Part shown: positions 1 to 8,019 of the stretch, in pieces
How the letters are laid out: every line of letters begins with the position of its first letter
Position numbering within the stretch: the first letter of the stretch is position 1
From: Bacteroides faecalis
Lineage (GTDB): Bacteria > Bacteroidota > Bacteroidia > Bacteroidales > Bacteroidaceae
NCBI RefSeq assembly: GCF_003865075.1
Contig: NZ_BHWB01000001.1
Location: 372,001 to 436,000 of the forward strand
DNA length: 64,000 nucleotides
Direction: 5' to 3'
The notes under the pieces: model-generated
Seen by the model: only the letters and a program-made list of their open reading frames with translations
What the model was told of the DNA's origin: nothing
The model's database searches: none
Made by a program: the position numbers and the translations under genes

Positions 1-255
1 TGTAGACCCCAGCAGCATCTCACGTCGTAACAATGAAAGTGGAAGTTCAAAATAAATTTTCTCTTTAACTTTGTGAACAGTAATAAATCCCTCAGCTTTC
101 GAATGATCAGATAAGAATAGCTTGTCATAAGGTGTCTTTTCTTTTTCAACGACTTCTTTCTTCTTCGACTTTTTGCGTTTAAAGAAAGGTTCATTCGCTG
201 AAATAGATGCTCCCAGCATAGAGAATGCTAGAAGTACAATCCAGATTTTTTTCAT
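1..255 (-). CDS. DUF5118/DUF5117 zinc-dependent metalloprotease, N-terminal part
   Basis: This is the first 85 codons of a gene that continues past the left edge. The protein opens with a Sec signal peptide (residues 1-20, ending SISA). A very basic stretch follows (KRKKSKKK, residues 27-33), then TPYDKLF and GFITVHK...KIYFELP...RREMLLGST. That order matches the N-terminal DUF5118 region of the large secreted zinc metalloproteases of Bacteroidota (DUF5117/DUF4953 family, usually over 800 aa). The catalytic HExxH lies outside the window and cannot be checked. The ATG is the only start that gives a signal peptide. Confidence 0.75.
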   Translation of the reverse strand, partial: MKKIWIVLLAFSMLGASISANEPFFKRKKSKKKEVVEKEKTPYDKLFLSDHSKAEGFITVHKVKEKIYFELPLSLLRREMLLGST

Positions 256-362
256 AAATGTAATAGTATTAAAATATAGATCATAAAATTAAGAATTAGA
301 TCGGTTTGCGAGCTAAATATCCTCACTTTTTCCGTACCTTTTATCTTTCCCACATTTACAAC

Positions 363-1967
363 TTATGGCCGTAAGTTCATCTTCATCCATGTGCACGACT
401 TTTTTTCATCGCTATTTACCAATGTTTCTATGTAAGACTTTGTAGACAAGGAAGCACTGATTCGCATATTCTCTTTGCTAAAAGAGTTTTTCAGAGGAAT
501 AGAAAAGTTTAACACATACCCACCTTTCACTATATCCGAAGCCACTCTTATCCCAGCTTTTTTTCCAGTGTCCCATTTTCCGCGATTTCCTTTCCATACA
601 GTTACATCGCCATTATATGAGCACCATATCTTATATACTCCTTCTGCCGGCTCTTCCAAGCAACTATCAGTTGTATCCAAATAAAGATAAACCCCACTTC
701 CGGTTTGCGTACCTTTTCCACCTGAAAAGAGTTCAGAGTCTTTCACCTTACAGGTAACATAAAGATGATTTTTATCTTTCCCCACACCAGCACGCAAGTT
801 GGATTTTCCGTAATGTCCGATGAATATGGGATATTCAGAAATTGTAGCGTCCTTTATTTCCAAATTTCTCATTACATGACCTTTAATGAAGCAAGGAGCT
901 TCCCCTCCTCCATAATTACCGGAAGCAAAGGCAACTACCGTATTCGCATCCCAGACCGCCACTGATGGCCATATGGCATGTTTCCCCTTTGCAATAGGGA
1001 ATGGACGAGTACGGCGTGTGAAGTTACGTGCGTTTTTATCACCAATTGCCACTTCCATAGTACTATAAGGCACTCTATCTCCAAATTGGTCAGCATGACG
1101 AGTATCATCTACTTGATAAGAAAGCAAAGTCTCACCGGTTGGGAGAACTCCCAAATAAGGAGCACCCATATAAATCCAGTCTTCGATGGTATCTGCCAGA
1201 GCTTTGCTACGATCTGGAGAATCAGCCAACACAGGCAAAGACCAGTTATCTGTTATTTTGGTACGTACCGTATAGGGTTTAAAAGTAACAAAACCACAAT
1301 CTTCGATGACACAGACAATCTCATCTCCCACTATCTTACTTACCGGCATTCCGTCGCGACTTCCTGCCCGAAAACAAACTGTTTTATAACCTCCCCACGA
1401 CTTACCATTATCCTGTGAAGTTAGCATTGAAATTTCTTGTTCATTGGAGTGAATATAAGGACCTTCATTGGCAAAGTAAATTTGTACGTCTCCATTGGGC
1501 AACTGAAGAAATGAAGGTTCCCAACAACCATCTGTAAAACGTGGCTGTGCTTCATAAACCACTTGCGGATCGCTCCATGTTACTCCATTATCTGTGCTAC
1601 GGCGTATTACAATAGCAAAAGGAGCGATTTCAGCTGTTTTAGGACGATAATTACACGCAGCCAACAAATCACCATTAGTCAATTGGTAAATCTCCGAATT
1701 AGCAATATGTATCCATGCACTGCCTTTCTCATTCGTAAATTTATGAGAATGGAATAATGTGACAGGTTCACTCCATGTCACCCCATCATCGGTACTGCGT
1801 CGCATTGCATAACCTGTCGTATAATCTTCGTATACTGCCACCACCGAATGATCTTGCAAACGAATAGAACGGGGATACCCCCCTTTCGGTGACAATTGTT
1901 GAAGAGTACTATAATCCCACCCTATACGAACCCCGTCAATTGGATTTCCTTTTTTAGGTTGATACAA
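363..1967 (-). CDS. Sialidase-like (BNR/Asp-box) protein with C-terminal CBM9-like domain, frameshifted from its signal peptide
   Basis: The body (about 534 aa) has Asp-box repeats, RRSTDDGVTWSEP and RRSTDNGVTWSDP near residues 56 and 123 and TSQDNGKSWGG near residue 182. These are typical of the six-bladed sialidase/BNR fold. The last 150 or so residues (from about YGKSNLRAG) look like a DOMON/CBM9-type sugar-binding domain. The open frame begins at a weak TTG and has no signal peptide. A perfect signal peptide lies just upstream in another frame (1973-2071). One extra A in the AAA run at about 1977-1979 would join them as ...VPEI-K-LGTLYQPKKG. So this was probably a secreted exo-sialidase or related glycan hydrolase, now out of frame or mis-assembled. 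Substrate specificity is not determined. Confidence 0.72.
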   Translation of the reverse strand: MYQPKKGNPIDGVRIGWDYSTLQQLSPKGGYPRSIRLQDHSVVAVYEDYTTGYAMRRSTDDGVTWSEPVTLFHSHKFTNEKGSAWIHIANSEIYQLTNGDLLAACNYRPKTAEIAPFAIVIRRSTDNGVTWSDPQVVYEAQPRFTDGCWEPSFLQLPNGDVQIYFANEGPYIHSNEQEISMLTSQDNGKSWGGYKTVCFRAGSRDGMPVSKIVGDEIVCVIEDCGFVTFKPYTVRTKITDNWSLPVLADSPDRSKALADTIEDWIYMGAPYLGVLPTGETLLSYQVDDTRHADQFGDRVPYSTMEVAIGDKNARNFTRRTRPFPIAKGKHAIWPSVAVWDANTVVAFASGNYGGGEAPCFIKGHVMRNLEIKDATISEYPIFIGHYGKSNLRAGVGKDKNHLYVTCKVKDSELFSGGKGTQTGSGVYLYLDTTDSCLEEPAEGVYKIWCSYNGDVTVWKGNRGKWDTGKKAGIRVASDIVKGGYVLNFSIPLKNSFSKENMRISASLSTKSYIETLVNSDEKKSCTWMKMNLRP

Positions 1968-1972
1968 AGTTC

Positions 1973-2071
1973 CTAATTTATCTCCGGAACCATCCGGGGA
2001 TTCCCATAAGCAATCAATACGGATAGACTTAAACAGATGAGGGTTAATAAGTATATTTTTGTTGTTTTCAT
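1973..2071 (-). pseudogene. Orphaned signal-peptide ORF of the sialidase-like gene
   Basis: The 32-codon ORF starts at ATG 2071 and reads MKTTKIYLLTLICLSLSVLI followed by AYGNPRMVPEIN and a TAG stop. It is a textbook Sec signal peptide. It ends 5 bp before the sialidase-like open frame, which lacks one. I infer that the two were one gene and that a single-base deletion in an A run separates them. A sequencing or assembly slip is equally possible. Confidence 0.65.
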
Positions 2072-2131
2072 AGTTCGTTATATTGAGAATTAATAAAAGT
2101 CCTGTTTCAACAGTTTGATTCTACAATTTTG

Positions 2132-3007
2132 CTACTTCTTTTCAGCCAGATAAACTCCTAACAAGATACAAGCAGCACCAGACAGAGCAATCGGAGTAAT
2201 ATGTTCCTGCAATATCAATGCTGAAGCCACCATTGTCACCAATGGATTCAGATATATATAATTAGAAGCTCTCACTGTTCCCAATTGTTTCAGTACCACA
2301 TTCCAGAGAATAAAGCAAACCAATGAAGCCAATACTGCCAGAAACAACAGATTCAATAGAACAGTCGGTTGCAAAAGCATACTGAAATCAGATCGCAGCG
2401 GATGGATACAAAAAGCAGGAAGAATGGTCAGCACTCCATAAAAGAATATCTTACGGGTAATAAATACAGTAGGATAACGCCCTGCCATCTTCTTAATAAT
2501 CAGACTATAAAATGCCCACGACAAAGCTGCAAGTAAAGTCAGCAGATCTCCAACAGGAGATATTTTGAGCACTACACTCCCATTGAAAACAACAAGTCCT
2601 ACCCCGACCAATGCCAACAATGATCCACCAATTAAACCTTTAGTCGCTTTCTCATTTTTATAAAACAATAAGGAAAGAATGGTAGTGAGCAACGGAGCCG
2701 TACAGATAATAAAAGACACATTCGAAGCTTGCGTAATCTCTAACGCTGTGTTCTCTGTAAAAAAGTAAAGAGAACCGCCAAAGATACCTCCTGCCATTAA
2801 CCAAAGTTCATCTTTCCAACTATTGATGAAAAGCCGGCAGGGAGAAATAAACCAAATACCTATATAAGCAATAAGAAAACGATAGAAAAAGATTTCCTGC
2901 GGAGTCAATCCATGTTGAATCAATATTTTGGTGGATATAAAAGTCAATCCCCAAATAGAGACTGTCAATATTGCAACCAGATGATAGTATCCATGCTTGA
3001 ATTTCAT
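2132..3007 (-). CDS. EamA/DMT-family transporter
   Basis: This is a hydrophobic protein of about 291 aa with ten predicted membrane spans arranged as two EamA repeats. The first starts HLVAILTVSIWGLTFISTK; the second starts SPVGDLLTLLAALSWAFYSL. It is an inner-membrane drug/metabolite exporter of unknown substrate. An upstream in-frame start at 3082 exists, but I chose ATG 3007 (MKFKHGYYH). The partial copy at 8136-8466 matches this gene exactly up to that ATG and diverges within two bases of it, and a TAnnTTTG-like box (3027-3034, minus) lies between the two candidate starts. The 5' 311 bp are repeated on the far side of the neighbouring island. Confidence 0.88.
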   Translation of the reverse strand: MKFKHGYYHLVAILTVSIWGLTFISTKILIQHGLTPQEIFFYRFLIAYIGIWFISPCRLFINSWKDELWLMAGGIFGGSLYFFTENTALEITQASNVSFIICTAPLLTTILSLLFYKNEKATKGLIGGSLLALVGVGLVVFNGSVVLKISPVGDLLTLLAALSWAFYSLIIKKMAGRYPTVFITRKIFFYGVLTILPAFCIHPLRSDFSMLLQPTVLLNLLFLAVLASLVCFILWNVVLKQLGTVRASNYIYLNPLVTMVASALILQEHITPIALSGAACILLGVYLAEKK

Positions 3008-3008
3008 A
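2698..3008 (-). repeat. Direct repeat copy A (5' part of EamA gene), left flank of island
   Basis: This 311-bp segment aligns without gaps to 8157-8467. I count 7 mismatches by eye, about 98% identity. Both copies are in the same orientation, so they form long direct repeats around the 3009-8135 island. Similarity stops one base beyond the EamA start codon at the right end. It fades into a degenerate tail, including a one-base indel, at the left end. Confidence 0.9.
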
Positions 3009-3444
3009 CACTGTTGATTAGAGGGAACAAAAATAATAATAAATGATTGATTAGGGCATATGTTATACATAAAAAGGTTCATTCAAATCAGGTATGTAGT
3101 TACATTATTTTCCTTCTGACATCATCACTGTGTTTCTGGATAATACTCCCTAAATAGATATCCGAAAAATAATGGATAAAAAACAGTAAATCTATATGTT
3201 ATGCCAACTTTTCTGTTTTAGATAGCAAAACTAATACATATATCCTTATTTTTAAAGTCGTTATACCCGCGACACAGAATGTAAACAAGAGTTAATTCTT
3301 ATTCATTTGGATATCATCATCGTTAATATATTGTAATATATCAACGAATCTACTCAATAAATGATATAAAATCATACATTTATAAATAATTTTCTTACGC
3401 AGAAAATTCATTTTATTTTTAAATCTTATCTTTTAAATGATATT
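3009..3444. other. A+T-rich intergenic region at island left end
   Basis: No gene is supported here. The stretch is strikingly A+T-rich. It separates the minus EamA gene from the plus glycosyltransferase gene, so it should hold the island operon promoter. I see no clean TTTG-N19/21-TAnnTTTG pair for the plus strand. A TAnnTTTG-like box on the minus strand at 3027-3034 may serve EamA. Confidence 0.5.
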
Positions 3445-4209
3445 ATGGTCAAAGGATTTACTGTCATAATGCCCACATATAATCAAGCCTCTTTTATACG
3501 TAGAGCAATTAATAGTTTGTTAAAACAAACTTATTCAAATTGGGAACTAATTATAATAAATGATGGTTGTACAGACACAACTGAAGAATTTATTTCTGAT
3601 TTTCTGAAAGACCCTAAAGTAATATATATAAAAAATAAATTAAATACAGGATTAGGGAATGCAGTTAATCAAGCATTAGAAATGGCAAATTATGATTATA
3701 TAGCTTATTTGCCATCTGATGACTATTATGATGATTTTCATTTAGAAACCCTAAAACAAAAACTAGATAAATCTGACAAAATAACATTAGCATTTAGCGG
3801 GGTACGATATGATGAATCTGATAGTACCGGCATACTTGTTTATAGAAAATCTATAGGAGTCAGGCCAGGATATAATCTATCTATGGTTCAAGTAGCTCAT
3901 AGAAAAACAAATGATCGTTGGATAGAGAGAGAAGAGTGTGTGTCAGAAGATTTATTTTTTACTTTTTGGAGAAAACTAACGGATAAGGGAATTTTTGTTT
4001 CTACAGATAGAGTAACATGTGAATGGACGAATCATCCAGACCAACGACATAAAATCATTGGTGAAATGTATGGTGGAGGAATAAATATAGACAATATTAC
4101 AATGTACAACATCCAATTCGTATGCGTGCTACAAACTATAAAACGATTGATGAACCTAAAATATATGAACCTTATCGCAAAGAGATACCTTGCTGTAAAG
4201 ATTCCTTGA
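3445..4209 (+). CDS. Glycosyltransferase family 2, N-terminal half of a frameshifted GT2-GT4-like protein
   Basis: The N-terminus (FTVIMPTYNQASFIRRAI, then WELIIINDGCTDTTEEFI) and the acidic PSDDYYDD segment near residue 92 are classic GT-A family 2 features for nucleotide-sugar and metal binding. The last 40 or so residues (after GEMYGGGIN) look out of frame. From position 4089 the second frame reads R-Q-Y-Y-N-V-Q-H-P-I-R directly into the next ORF. From memory of Bacteroides homologues, the two halves form one protein of about 615-620 aa, so a small indel at about 4083-4089 splits the gene. It is the first gene of the LanC-like/GG-leader cluster and would plausibly glycosylate the cluster's product. 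Confidence 0.8.
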   Translation: MVKGFTVIMPTYNQASFIRRAINSLLKQTYSNWELIIINDGCTDTTEEFISDFLKDPKVIYIKNKLNTGLGNAVNQALEMANYDYIAYLPSDDYYDDFHLETLKQKLDKSDKITLAFSGVRYDESDSTGILVYRKSIGVRPGYNLSMVQVAHRKTNDRWIEREECVSEDLFFTFWRKLTDKGIFVSTDRVTCEWTNHPDQRHKIIGEMYGGGINIDNITMYNIQFVCVLQTIKRLMNLKYMNLIAKRYLAVKIP

Positions 4210-5297
4210 AGATATTACTTGTTGGTGAATTAGCATATAATTCGGAACGGATATACGCTTTTGAGGAAGCGGGACATCGTTTGTATGGATTATGGTCGAA
4301 GCCACGATTTTGTTTTTCTACAGTCGGTCCACTTCCATTTGGACACATTGAGGATATCCCCTATAATTGTTGGAAAAATAGGGTAAAAGAAATAAAACCA
4401 GATATTATTTATGCACAATTAAGTACGGGAGCTATTGATATAGCCCATGAAGTTTTAAAGTCTAATATTGGTATTCCATTTGTTTGGCACTTTAAGGAGG
4501 GGCCACATGAGGCATTGAAGATAGGATTGTGGAGTAAATTAATAGATTTATATACATATGCTGATGGTAAAATTTATCTAAATAAGGAAATTAAAGATTG
4601 GTTTGAGTTGTTTGTTCCACAACATATAAAAACAACTCAAACTTATGTGCTTGACGGTGATTTGCCTAAAGCTAATTGTTTTCTTAACAGTAAATTCTCT
4701 AAAAAGCTTTCAGCTTCCGACGGAGCTGTACATACGGTTGTCGTTGGTAGAATGATCGGATTATCTCCAAATGAATTGAAAATATTAGCCGATCATAACA
4801 TTCATATACACGTTTATAATGAGAATCACATTTCAGAAGAGATGATCACATGTAAATATCGCAAGATAGCTTCCAATCATTTTCATGTACACAACCATTG
4901 TTCACAGTTGCAATGGGTTACAGAATTTTCTCAATATGATGCTGGGTGGTTACATAGCATTGACAGCAATAATGAACAATCTTTGTTACGTGCTATTTGG
5001 TCAGACTTGAATCTGCCTGCACGCATCAATACACTGGCGGCAGCAGGTATACCTATGATTCAAAAATTGAATATGAATCATATTATGGCTATGAAGAATT
5101 ATATAGAAAAATATAAAATGGGAATATATTACAATACAATTAGTGAATTAATACCACAATTAAAAGATAAAAAGCTAATGGAATGTATTGAAAAAAATGT
5201 AAAAAAACATCGTATGGAATTTACTTTTGATCATCATGTACCTTCCTTAATCCACTTTTTCAGAGAGGTTATCAGTTCGTTCAAACATAATTTATAA
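4122..5297 (+). CDS. GT4-like glycosyltransferase, C-terminal half of the frameshifted protein
   Basis: This half contains a Rossmann-like start (KILLVGELAYNSERIYAFEE) at residues 30-49. It also has VWHFKEGPHEA, a DGAVHTVVVGRMIGLSP segment resembling the second GT-B Rossmann domain, and PARINTLAAAGIPMIQK near the C-terminus as in GT-B donor-binding regions. The annotated ATG lies inside the preceding reading frame, with an 88-bp overlap. I think translation originally continued from the GT2 half, so the true N-terminus of this part is near 4089. It is followed 5 bp later by the LanC-like gene. A functional independent start at 4122 cannot be excluded. Confidence 0.75.
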   Translation: MRATNYKTIDEPKIYEPYRKEIPCCKDSLKILLVGELAYNSERIYAFEEAGHRLYGLWSKPRFCFSTVGPLPFGHIEDIPYNCWKNRVKEIKPDIIYAQLSTGAIDIAHEVLKSNIGIPFVWHFKEGPHEALKIGLWSKLIDLYTYADGKIYLNKEIKDWFELFVPQHIKTTQTYVLDGDLPKANCFLNSKFSKKLSASDGAVHTVVVGRMIGLSPNELKILADHNIHIHVYNENHISEEMITCKYRKIASNHFHVHNHCSQLQWVTEFSQYDAGWLHSIDSNNEQSLLRAIWSDLNLPARINTLAAAGIPMIQKLNMNHIMAMKNYIEKYKMGIYYNTISELIPQLKDKKLMECIEKNVKKHRMEFTFDHHVPSLIHFFREVISSFKHNL

Positions 5298-5302
5298 ATA
5301 TT

Positions 5303-6229
5303 ATGAAAAGTAATTTGCAACGAATAGCTAATACACTGATTTTATATAGCTACCATGTCAATAATAATGGTCTTTATATTGGAAGAACTGGTATTATCCG
5401 TTACCTATATAGTTATTCATATTATTCAGAAAATGAATATTACAGTGATTATGCTAGTAATTTACTAGATATGGTGTTAAAAGCTTCAAATGGACTTTCA
5501 AACGATTTTGAACATGGATTAACAGGCATTGGATGGATTGTAAGCCGTTTATTAAGAGAAAATCTAGTAGATGGAGATCCTGATACTGTTCTACAAAGTG
5601 TAGATAAGAAAGTTTTTGCTCGGATAGCATGCAATCCGGAGACATCACTCTTTGGACATGCCATTTATTTGGTAGAAAGATTAAAAAATAATCCAGATAA
5701 ACCATATTTGTTAGAACAAATAGATAAAATTTTAAAAATTTGCGAAGATGGATTACGAAATTATCATGGAAAGATTTCACTTTATCATATAAATTCTATT
5801 TTATATTTTCTGATTACAATTGATAAACGGAAGGAATATTCTGATAGAGTAGAATATATTAGAATTTTATTACCAAATATTTTAAATAAAATTATAGAAC
5901 AAGGCCTTTACGATGTAACTGATATATTAATTTTCAACCAATTGATGAAAAGTATAGAAACAATGTATTTATCAAGATGGAATTATATTTGTTTATTCAA
6001 ATTTCCCAAAATAATTGATTTTACTGATTGTACAGAAAGATATATACACACAGCGAGGATGCAAGAGATCTATTTGGGTACAGTTTTAACAGATCTTCCT
6101 TCTATTCAGCAAATTAGCAATTTTATAGACTTAAAACAAAAAAATTTAACTCTTGATGGCTTTCTATTTCAAAAAGGTTTAGCAGGATTAGGTAGCGCTT
6201 TATTGAAATCAAATCTAAAACAATTCTAA
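5303..6229 (+). CDS. LanC-like (lanthionine synthetase C family) protein without visible zinc site
   Basis: The 308-aa protein has glycine-rich helical-repeat motifs of the LanC-like alpha/alpha barrel. These are GLYIGRTGIIRYLYSYSYYS near residue 23, DFEHGLTGIGWIVSRLL near residue 70 and FQKGLAGLGSALLK at the end. Bacteroides homologues are usually labelled LanC family. I do not see the Cys / Cys-His zinc ligands (WCxG, CHG) of true lanthionine cyclases, and the protein is shorter than LanC (about 400 aa). It may be a non-catalytic maturation or binding partner. Its stop is one base before the start of the GG-leader gene, so the two are translationally linked. There is no LanB or LanM dehydratase nearby. 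Confidence 0.7.
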   Translation: MKSNLQRIANTLILYSYHVNNNGLYIGRTGIIRYLYSYSYYSENEYYSDYASNLLDMVLKASNGLSNDFEHGLTGIGWIVSRLLRENLVDGDPDTVLQSVDKKVFARIACNPETSLFGHAIYLVERLKNNPDKPYLLEQIDKILKICEDGLRNYHGKISLYHINSILYFLITIDKRKEYSDRVEYIRILLPNILNKIIEQGLYDVTDILIFNQLMKSIETMYLSRWNYICLFKFPKIIDFTDCTERYIHTARMQEIYLGTVLTDLPSIQQISNFIDLKQKNLTLDGFLFQKGLAGLGSALLKSNLKQF

Positions 6230-6230
6230 C

Positions 6231-7283
6231 ATGAGAAAGAAACTAACAGAAAACAGCTTTGACGCATTGAAAACTCAGTTCAGAGTTTTAAGTGAAGAAG
6301 AACAACGAGCAATTGTTGGCGGTGGATATTTTGATGATTATGGTATTGGTTATTATGACCTTGAAGGTAATTATCACTGGACACGAAGTCGGGAAGATAC
6401 TTCTGGTAGCTACGGATCTTCATATAACGATTTTTGGGATTCTAGCAATTCAGGAGCTTTAAGTGGCTCTGGAATGTATGAAGATGATCCACACAACGGA
6501 TATGGTAAAAAAAGTAATCCAATTACGATAGAGGATTATAACTTTTTAGTCAGGAATGATAATTGGCTTGGAGGATTTGTTGAAAATATTGGATATGTAG
6601 GAATGTATGCCACTTCGGTAGACTACGGTAACTCCCTTTATACTGGTTCTTGGGTTCGGTATGGTGACCCTGCTTATCCAGTATCTCAATCTGATTTTTT
6701 TCAACTATGGAATGATGGAAAATGGATGGGAGGATATGTATCAGGTTTCAATTATGTAGGTCGTGAGGCAACAGAAGTACCGATAATATCAAGTCCCAAC
6801 ACTGGTACTGGAGTCACACCTGTTCAAAACAATGGCGTGAATATAGTTGTTAATAGACTTCAGTATGAGGATAAAACAACTCTTAGTAGTTTTACTGCTT
6901 ACGCATATAATGAAGCGGGAGATATTATTTCTACGGTGGAAGGAGTATTTCTTGAACGTGGTTTTGATTATGATCTTTGCACTGTAAATGGATCAAAAAC
7001 TGCTATATCACCGGGAGTTTATAATGTAGAAAAAAGTTCACTTCATGGTGTGCCTGGATACTATGAAGTTGCAGGAGTTGAAGGAAGAAGTGAAATTATA
7101 ATTCACAATGGAAATACATATAAAAATTCAGAGGGCTGTTTACTTACAGGAGAATCTGGGCATTTCAATCCTTCAACAAAGGAATACGAAGTTTCAGGGA
7201 GCAATGATAAATTAGAACAGCTCAATAATCTTCTTAATAATTATGGTGGAGATGGAAGGATTACTATTAGTATAACACTTTAA
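6231..7283 (+). CDS. Double-glycine-leader protein with aromatic/glycine repeats and C-terminal DUF5675-like domain
   Basis: Residues 1-31 form a Bacteroidota-type GG leader (FRVLSEEEQRAIVGG), normally cut by a C39 peptidase after the second Gly. Residues 32-100 are low-complexity and rich in Gly, Ser, Tyr and Asp. Two related units follow at 102-127 and 155-181, sharing D-[YF]-N/F-x-L...W-x-GG-[FY]-V...YVG. From about residue 203 to 350 the protein resembles DUF5675: ISPGVYNVEK, IIIHNGNT, SEGCLLTG and a final RITISI strand. His292 and Ser300-Glu-Gly-Cys303 are notable. At 350 aa it is far longer than a peptide bacteriocin precursor. It sits directly after the LanC-like gene and before a small secreted protein. 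I infer an exported, possibly glycosylated effector; its activity is unknown. Confidence 0.75.
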   Translation: MRKKLTENSFDALKTQFRVLSEEEQRAIVGGGYFDDYGIGYYDLEGNYHWTRSREDTSGSYGSSYNDFWDSSNSGALSGSGMYEDDPHNGYGKKSNPITIEDYNFLVRNDNWLGGFVENIGYVGMYATSVDYGNSLYTGSWVRYGDPAYPVSQSDFFQLWNDGKWMGGYVSGFNYVGREATEVPIISSPNTGTGVTPVQNNGVNIVVNRLQYEDKTTLSSFTAYAYNEAGDIISTVEGVFLERGFDYDLCTVNGSKTAISPGVYNVEKSSLHGVPGYYEVAGVEGRSEIIIHNGNTYKNSEGCLLTGESGHFNPSTKEYEVSGSNDKLEQLNNLLNNYGGDGRITISITL

Positions 7284-7300
7284 TCAAAAATATACTTGAA

Positions 7301-7924
7301 ATGAAAAATATTTTACTAACTATATTTGTTTTGATAGCGACAAATAGCATTTATGCTCAGTATGTTCCTGTAGATACAGTGAAGCTAAATAAAGCTTACA
7401 ACAATCTGATAGTTTCGGATAATCGTGAAAATCAAGAAGCATATTTCAAAGCATTTCCTAATAACTGGATGGAATATATTACTACTTATCAATATTATGA
7501 AGACAGCTCAAAGGATAAGAAAAAGAACGCACAATATCATCTAGCTTATAAACAAGTGGAAGCCTTTGGTAAATTGAATGTAATTCCTGAAGATACGTAT
7601 TGCAAGAAATTAGTTTATTTAGCTATTGGTGGAAGAGATGATGCGGACGCTCCTAGTTATTTAAAATCATTATTGTCACAAAAAATGCAAGTAATGTCAA
7701 ATTGTATTTTTAATATGATCAATAAATTGAAACCTGGACACCAATTTGAATTTTGGGCATTTTATTGGTGGGCACCATATCCAGAAGAAGTAGATATAGT
7801 CGAGTTAAAAAAACTCAAAAAACAGTATGAAGAAATTTATCCAACAGTAGTACAAAATATGATTGGTGCCCATAAATATTTTAGTGGTGGAATAAATTTG
7901 GTAAGTTGGGGATATCTGGAATAA
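7301..7924 (+). CDS. Secreted hypothetical protein, candidate immunity/partner protein
   Basis: The 207-aa protein has a clear signal peptide (MKNILLTIFVLIATNSIYAQ). The mature part is mostly helical, with Lys/Glu-rich and aromatic stretches such as FEFWAFYWWAPYPEE near residue 149. I do not recognise a family with certainty. It begins 17 bp after the GG-leader/DUF5675 gene and is probably cotranscribed. A periplasmic protein encoded right after a presumed exported effector fits an immunity protein, but that is inferred from position only. Confidence 0.7.
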   Translation: MKNILLTIFVLIATNSIYAQYVPVDTVKLNKAYNNLIVSDNRENQEAYFKAFPNNWMEYITTYQYYEDSSKDKKKNAQYHLAYKQVEAFGKLNVIPEDTYCKKLVYLAIGGRDDADAPSYLKSLLSQKMQVMSNCIFNMINKLKPGHQFEFWAFYWWAPYPEEVDIVELKKLKKQYEEIYPTVVQNMIGAHKYFSGGINLVSWGYLE

Positions 7925-8019
7925 AATAAAAAATAAGCTTTATGAATGTAAATCATACAGTTTTAACCCAGATTATAGCCTAATACAGTAATAACAAGAT
8001 GTTATTTAATATTTTTTAC

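Noticed and set aside
3008..3082. Upstream start of the EamA gene at 3082
   Set aside because: The second copy matches only to ATG 3007, the extra 25 residues look non-coding, and a -7-like box lies inside them.
5303..6229. Lanthipeptide biosynthesis cluster
   Set aside because: There is no dehydratase (LanB/LanM/LanKC), the LanC homologue lacks visible zinc ligands, and the precursor is 350 aa.
7944..7983. Short ORF MNVNHTVLTQIIA as a second small precursor or partial C39 copy
   Set aside because: Only 13 codons with no GG motif. Its ATTATAGCC similarity to the C39 relic is too short to interpret.
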